From Dioscorea cayenensis subsp. rotundata (lineage: Eukaryota; Streptophyta; Magnoliopsida; Dioscoreales; Dioscoreaceae), in NCBI RefSeq assembly GCF_009730915.1, contig NC_052475.1, positions 29,325,016-29,389,015 on the forward strand: DNA of 64,000 nt, read 5' to 3'. A program made the position numbers and the translations under genes. Under the pieces are notes generated by a model that saw only the letters and a program-made list of their open reading frames with translations, did not search any database and was not told the origin of the DNA. Positions 62,006 to 64,000 of this stretch are shown here, one piece after another; the first letter of the stretch is position 1, and every line of letters starts with the position of its first letter.

Positions 62006-63618
62006 TATAGAAATCATTTGCAGGAGGCTAGAGTTAATGTGAAAAGAAGACAATATTTTCATATATGGAGTTGTTGGTGGTCACCTTTCAAACAAATCCT
62101 CACGAGAATTCCCAGTAGATGAAAGCCATTCAAAGTTCAGAAAATTTGAACAGTCTGATACATCAGACCCTTGTTTGTTTAAATATGCGCCACACATATT
62201 CTCTGCAAAGAACTGCCTGACAGGAATCATGGGATCATTCCTACACAAAAAGCATGATATATATTAGTTTAATCTATTGTGGAGGAGTTGAAGCCAAGAC
62301 AATCTCAGACTACATGGCATGAATAGGAGTGCAACAAAGGAATATATAGGAACAAATATTATACAAATGAAAGGGAAAAAAAACCATGGAAGCTAGCCTG
62401 AACTACTAAATACCTCTATTTCCAAGATAAAAGCAAGAAAAGAATGATAAATCTTTTTCCTTTATTCCAACTTTGATGGTTCAACTGTAAAAAATGGAAA
62501 TTTGTGCCTAACTTCTTCACTGCAATGTAAATATTTGCAAGCTGTACAAACTAACCTGGAAAATGATAAACTGTCATCACAATTGGAAAGTTTTGGTGCA
62601 GTATCAGCAAAAGTTTCTGTTTCACCTGTCTGATGCATACTTATAGGAATTTCATTTTCACATATCATGCTGCCATCTGATAGAGACCTTTTAATGTTTA
62701 ACCTACAAAAAAAAATATTGAAATTCTTAATATTTATTTAAACTAGAACTACTAAAGTATCTAAAAAAGATAAGATGCCATGATTAGTAGTGATCAATAC
62801 CAGACTCAGTGTAACATCTTTTCTAAATTCAATTCAGGAGTAACAAACAATTACTATGCTTGTATCCTACTATTAGTTCTTTCAGTACAAGTGGGATAAA
62901 AAAAAGTTAGGTGCATCAATTTTGAGCATTATATACACTAAAATTTAGTGTCACTTGCTGAAATTAGGAAGTGAAAAGTCAAATAAAAAAAATTTGCCAC
63001 CAGTAATTAAAACTTAGAAGATGGCAAATCCATCCTTTTATCTTGCGCAAATAGTTGAAATGAGTAAGAAGGTTGAGCATGCTCAGTGGATAAAGTCATG
63101 ACTCTACCAAACTCAGAAGCATCCATGCAGTGTGTTTTCACAGACTGCGTTCAATGAATATTATCAATTTCACAAAATTGCAAGTCAATCGAACAAATAT
63201 AAAGCAGAAAAAGGAGACGGGGGCAAAAGCACGTTAATATGCTCATTTGTCCTGGTACCTAGCTCTTTCATCAATAAAATCATGATCATGCCTCCCAACA
63301 TTGTAATGCTGATCAGAATCGAGCTCCCAAAGTTCAGGTTTACCAAGTTGAGGTTGGAAGTGCCCCAGAAACCTGCAGAACCAGCAACACATAATCAGTG
63401 CACCAGATTAACCATACCTCATTCATAGTTGGTACTAGTTGCGCACAAGGTCAAGTTAATTCACAGGACAAAAGTTTTCTAAAGTTGCAAGCATACAAAT
63501 TGATTGCATCCTGTTTTTCAGTGTCCATATATGTATTAGTAAAGTATCTTTGAAATATTCTGAACAACTCCTGAGATTGGGTTGCTGCTTTCCATTGACC
63601 TCTTCTCTCGGAGAATAT
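61633..63618 (-). CDS. SAC-domain phosphoinositide phosphatase, C-terminal part
   Basis: Six 3' exons are visible: 63618-63497, 63372-63259, 62702-62556, 62240-62085, 61935-61875, 61761-61633, all in phase, ending FSESFVQWVAEGDNCFTLI. The gene runs off the right edge. Recognition rests on IFSERRGQWKAATQSQE, RYFTNTYMDTEKQDAINLFL, GHFQPQLGKPELWELDSDQH and YNVGRH, which follow the catalytic domain in plant SAC1-SAC5-type enzymes of vacuolar/endomembrane phosphoinositide turnover. The catalytic CX5R motif lies outside the window. The later exons form an acidic, Ser-rich tail typical of the group. No further exon is found between 63619 and the edge, so that stretch is intron. The specific family member is not assignable. 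Confidence 0.88.
61972..62004. repeat. (AAT)n microsatellite in a SAC gene intron
   Basis: About eleven AAT units in the intron between the exons ending at 62085 and starting at 61935. Confidence 0.9.
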
Positions 63619-64000
63619 CTGTATAACAAAAACAAATGGAATAGTTAAACCCAACTATACAAAGATTGTTCAAGTGCTTACTATTAAATTCATGACAGAT
63701 CAAATAACATTAAAAGCAAAAGATGGCCTAGAGCAGATCAATATTCTGTTATAGCCAGAGAAAAGTAATTTCTCATGGGAAATTTGACTTCTAGAACATT
63801 AAATAAAATCAGACATCTAAACAAACTTATTTCAATGATTATATGAAACTTATACAACGCAATTAAGACACAAATCTTTAGTATCCTGACCGAAAACCAA
63901 ATATAATATCAAGTAATTTTTTTAAAAAAAAAACACGCAATAAGAAAGTTCTAACATGCTTATCTTTAACAAAGTAATTGTAATAATATATATTCAAAAA
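63619..64000 (-). other. Intron of the SAC phosphatase gene at the window edge
   Basis: AT-rich, with no coding segment matching the conserved part expected just upstream (the WMAYGDTLA-like region). It is taken as intron. Confidence 0.5.

Overview
This is nuclear DNA of a flowering plant. It carries intron-rich genes with plant-only families (F-box, remorin, pectin methylesterase and its inhibitors, STRUBBELIG-type receptor kinase, PB1/Raf-like kinases), long AT-rich spacers and many microsatellites. Tourist-like MITEs and the codon style would fit a non-grass monocot, but the species cannot be fixed from the sequence.

Layout. 1-2.5 kb: AT-rich spacer. 2.6-5.4 kb: F-box protein gene (+) with an intron in its leader. 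6.5-8.0 kb: remorin gene (-). 8.8-12.6 kb: RAD51 recombinase (-), head to head with 13.2-17.1 kb, 20S proteasome subunit alpha-5 (+); they share a 573-bp promoter with an E2F site, telo-boxes and a site II element. 18.1-26.0 kb: a cell-wall cluster on the minus strand, with two pectinesterase-inhibitor-type proteins and one pro-pectin methylesterase whose inhibitor-like pro-region is interrupted by a frameshift. Between the two inhibitors lie a small LTR-type element (TRIM), a Tourist-like MITE and several local duplications. 26-32 kb: AT-rich spacer with a 66-bp MITE set in a tandem repeat and a decayed tandem array ahead of the next gene. 32.1-45.4 kb: two tandem, collinear genes for PB1-domain Raf-like MAPKKKs (subfamily B4 type, 1344 and 1328 aa). 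48.4-54.5 kb: STRUBBELIG-receptor-family LRR kinase (+). 55.6-60.8 kb: 26S proteasome ATPase RPT1 (-). 61.6 kb to the right edge: the 3' end of a SAC-domain phosphoinositide phosphatase gene (-).

All exon boundaries were read by hand from GT-AG (and two GC-AG) sites and checked for phase. The complete genes give uninterrupted proteins of family-typical length, except the pectin methylesterase. The most notable observations are: (1) a set of upstream ORFs kept in both Raf-like paralogues, including an almost identical 10-residue peptide; (2) two GC-AG introns and a four-copy ~0.3-kb repeat in RAD51; (3) the frameshifted pectin methylesterase pro-region beside two free inhibitor genes; (4) tandem palindromes in the spacer before the receptor kinase. 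I found no RNA genes, CRISPR arrays or intact autonomous transposons.
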